DNA from: Bacteroidia bacterium
Lineage (GTDB): Bacteria > Bacteroidota > Bacteroidia > Bacteroidales > Prolixibacteraceae
Length of the DNA stretch: 13,684 bases
Assembly (NCBI GenBank): GCA_025358395.1
Contig: JANYJT010000150.1
Location: 1-13,684 of the forward strand
Direction of reading: 5' to 3'
Below the pieces are notes generated by a model that had not been told where the DNA came from, did not search any database, and saw nothing but the letters and a program-made list of their open reading frames with translations. A program made the position numbers and the translations under genes. Shown here in pieces: positions 13,136-13,684 of this stretch. Position 1 is the stretch's first letter, and each line of letters begins with the position of its first letter.

Positions 13136-13425
13136 TCAATTCACAAGGTGGGTTCCATCCTGAAGAAATTTTATTGTGGGTGGAACTTTGGTCTGATTAA
13201 AAAGGTCATAACTCCTTTTGAGATCGCCCCACAATTTGACATCATTCTTGTACTTGCTGTAGGTGTATACCAATTTTGCATAAGTCGCATCGCTTAGCAT
13301 GGAAGGGAAAATCGTCAGGCCGATTTCACCCCGGTATATTTCAGCTGCTTCTCCCGGTAGGTGGTATCATGGGCAAATCCCGGTCACAGGAACTGGAAAT
13401 GCAATAGTAGCAACAACAATCTCAT
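13136..13425 (-). pseudogene. broken gene for a small secreted protein
   Basis: On the minus strand an ATG at 13425 opens MRLLLLLLHFQFL, a signal-peptide-like start, and then meets an in-frame TGA at 13386-13384. The same frame continues as PGFAHDTTYREKQLKYTG. At a run of four G (minus strand; 13332-13329) the frame must shift by one base to continue as GEIGLTIFPSMLSDATYAKL and further, ending at a TGA at 13138-13136. A five-G run would restore one frame of 97 codons. One nonsense change plus one single-base loss explains everything, so this looks like a recently decayed gene of about 96 residues, or a sequencing artefact at the G run. The product family is not recognised. It is convergent with the peroxiredoxin gene. 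Confidence 0.5.
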
Positions 13426-13448
13426 GAATGGTTCAAAAAATGATCGGA

Positions 13449-13456
13449 CAAAAGTA
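13449..13456 (-). promoter_or_regulatory. candidate -7 box of the broken secreted-protein gene
   Basis: TACTTTTG on the minus strand, ending 23 bases before the ATG at 13425. Octamer and spacing are practically those at rbfA. Its presence supports the chosen start of the broken gene. Confidence 0.4.
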
Positions 13457-13501
13457 GTGGAATAAAAATCATGCGAGGAAAATGAATAGACGGAATGCTT
13501 T

Positions 13502-13684
13502 AAAAATTGTACTTTCATGTGTAATTAATTGGTTTTTTATTTGCCACATGGAATCGAAGATCGGCGAAGCCAATAGCCACATAATCATTTTCGGTTGGTG
13601 TGAAAATATTCCTCATGCTATTCCAGATTTAAATCTTATCCGATTAGAAACCGAAAGACTTTTATGCGTAACCTCAGAGACGAT
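13502..13684. other. unresolved sequence at the right edge
   Basis: Two overlapping short frames compete here. On the plus strand an ATG at 13548 (MESKIGEANSHIIIFGWCE) stays open to the window end for 45 codons. On the minus strand a frame from 13616 to 13515 (MRNIFTPTENDYVAIGFADL onwards, 33 codons) also looks protein-like. Neither length is significant by itself and neither matches a family I know. Sequence beyond the edge is needed to decide. Confidence 0.3.

Noticed and set aside
13103..13297. 64-codon plus-strand frame after the peroxiredoxin terminator
   Set aside because: It is antisense to the broken secreted-protein gene, whose minus-strand translation is clearly the more protein-like.
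13548..13684. Plus-strand frame open to the right edge as a partial gene
   Set aside because: Forty-five open codons are within chance expectation and a minus-strand alternative exists; kept only as unresolved.

Overview
The window reads as chromosomal DNA of a member of the Bacteroidota, most likely from the Bacteroidales/Marinilabiliales side. The support is: eukaryotic-type hexokinase with a divergent rbfA, an S1-family sulfatase with a Sec signal, a LolE-like permease close to rbfA, signal peptides that appear to cleave before Gln, mostly weak Shine-Dalgarno sequences, and repeated matches to the Bacteroidota -7 box TAnnTTTG. I cannot name a genus. No rRNA, tRNA, CRISPR array, integrase or transposase gene is visible.

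Layout. (1) 1-1330, plus strand: the end of a TPR protein overlapping an FRG-domain protein by 11 bases; AT-rich and accessory in character. (2) 1454-2891: a divergent sigma locus, with a three-TM membrane protein on the minus strand, and an ECF sigma factor overlapping a two-TM protein on the plus strand. The 138-base gap holds two matching, opposed ECF-like promoters, suggesting that the sigma factor drives both arms. (3) 2945-8839, all minus strand: hexokinase, a YqaA/DedA-type membrane protein, D-aminoacyl-tRNA deacylase (dtd), deoxyribose-phosphate aldolase (deoC), a 92-residue protein that looks internally shortened, and a secreted S1 sulfatase. (4) 9059-11796, plus strand: rbfA, a membrane-anchored SAM methyltransferase, a small two-TM protein and a LolC/LolE-like permease that starts at TTG. 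(5) 11797-13684: a 483-base AT-rich gap, an exported 1-Cys peroxiredoxin, a strong terminator, and a broken small secreted-protein gene on the minus strand.

The most unusual feature is the amount of short-period repeat DNA packed between the minus-strand genes. The hexokinase/yqaA gap is bounded by a perfect 15-base inverted repeat made partly of 9-base AAGTACTTN units. The yqaA/dtd gap is a 196-base element with 42-base imperfect inverted ends made of 7-base units. The dtd/deoC gap carries a GA-phased 7/8-base array plus two compact palindromes. A further 9-base array sits between the convergent sigma operon and the sulfatase. These repeats abut or include the start and stop codons of their neighbours and could fold into long hairpins in a shared transcript. 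No complete, clearly new multi-gene system is evident; the TPR-FRG pair, the sigma divergon and the intercistronic repeat elements are the best leads.
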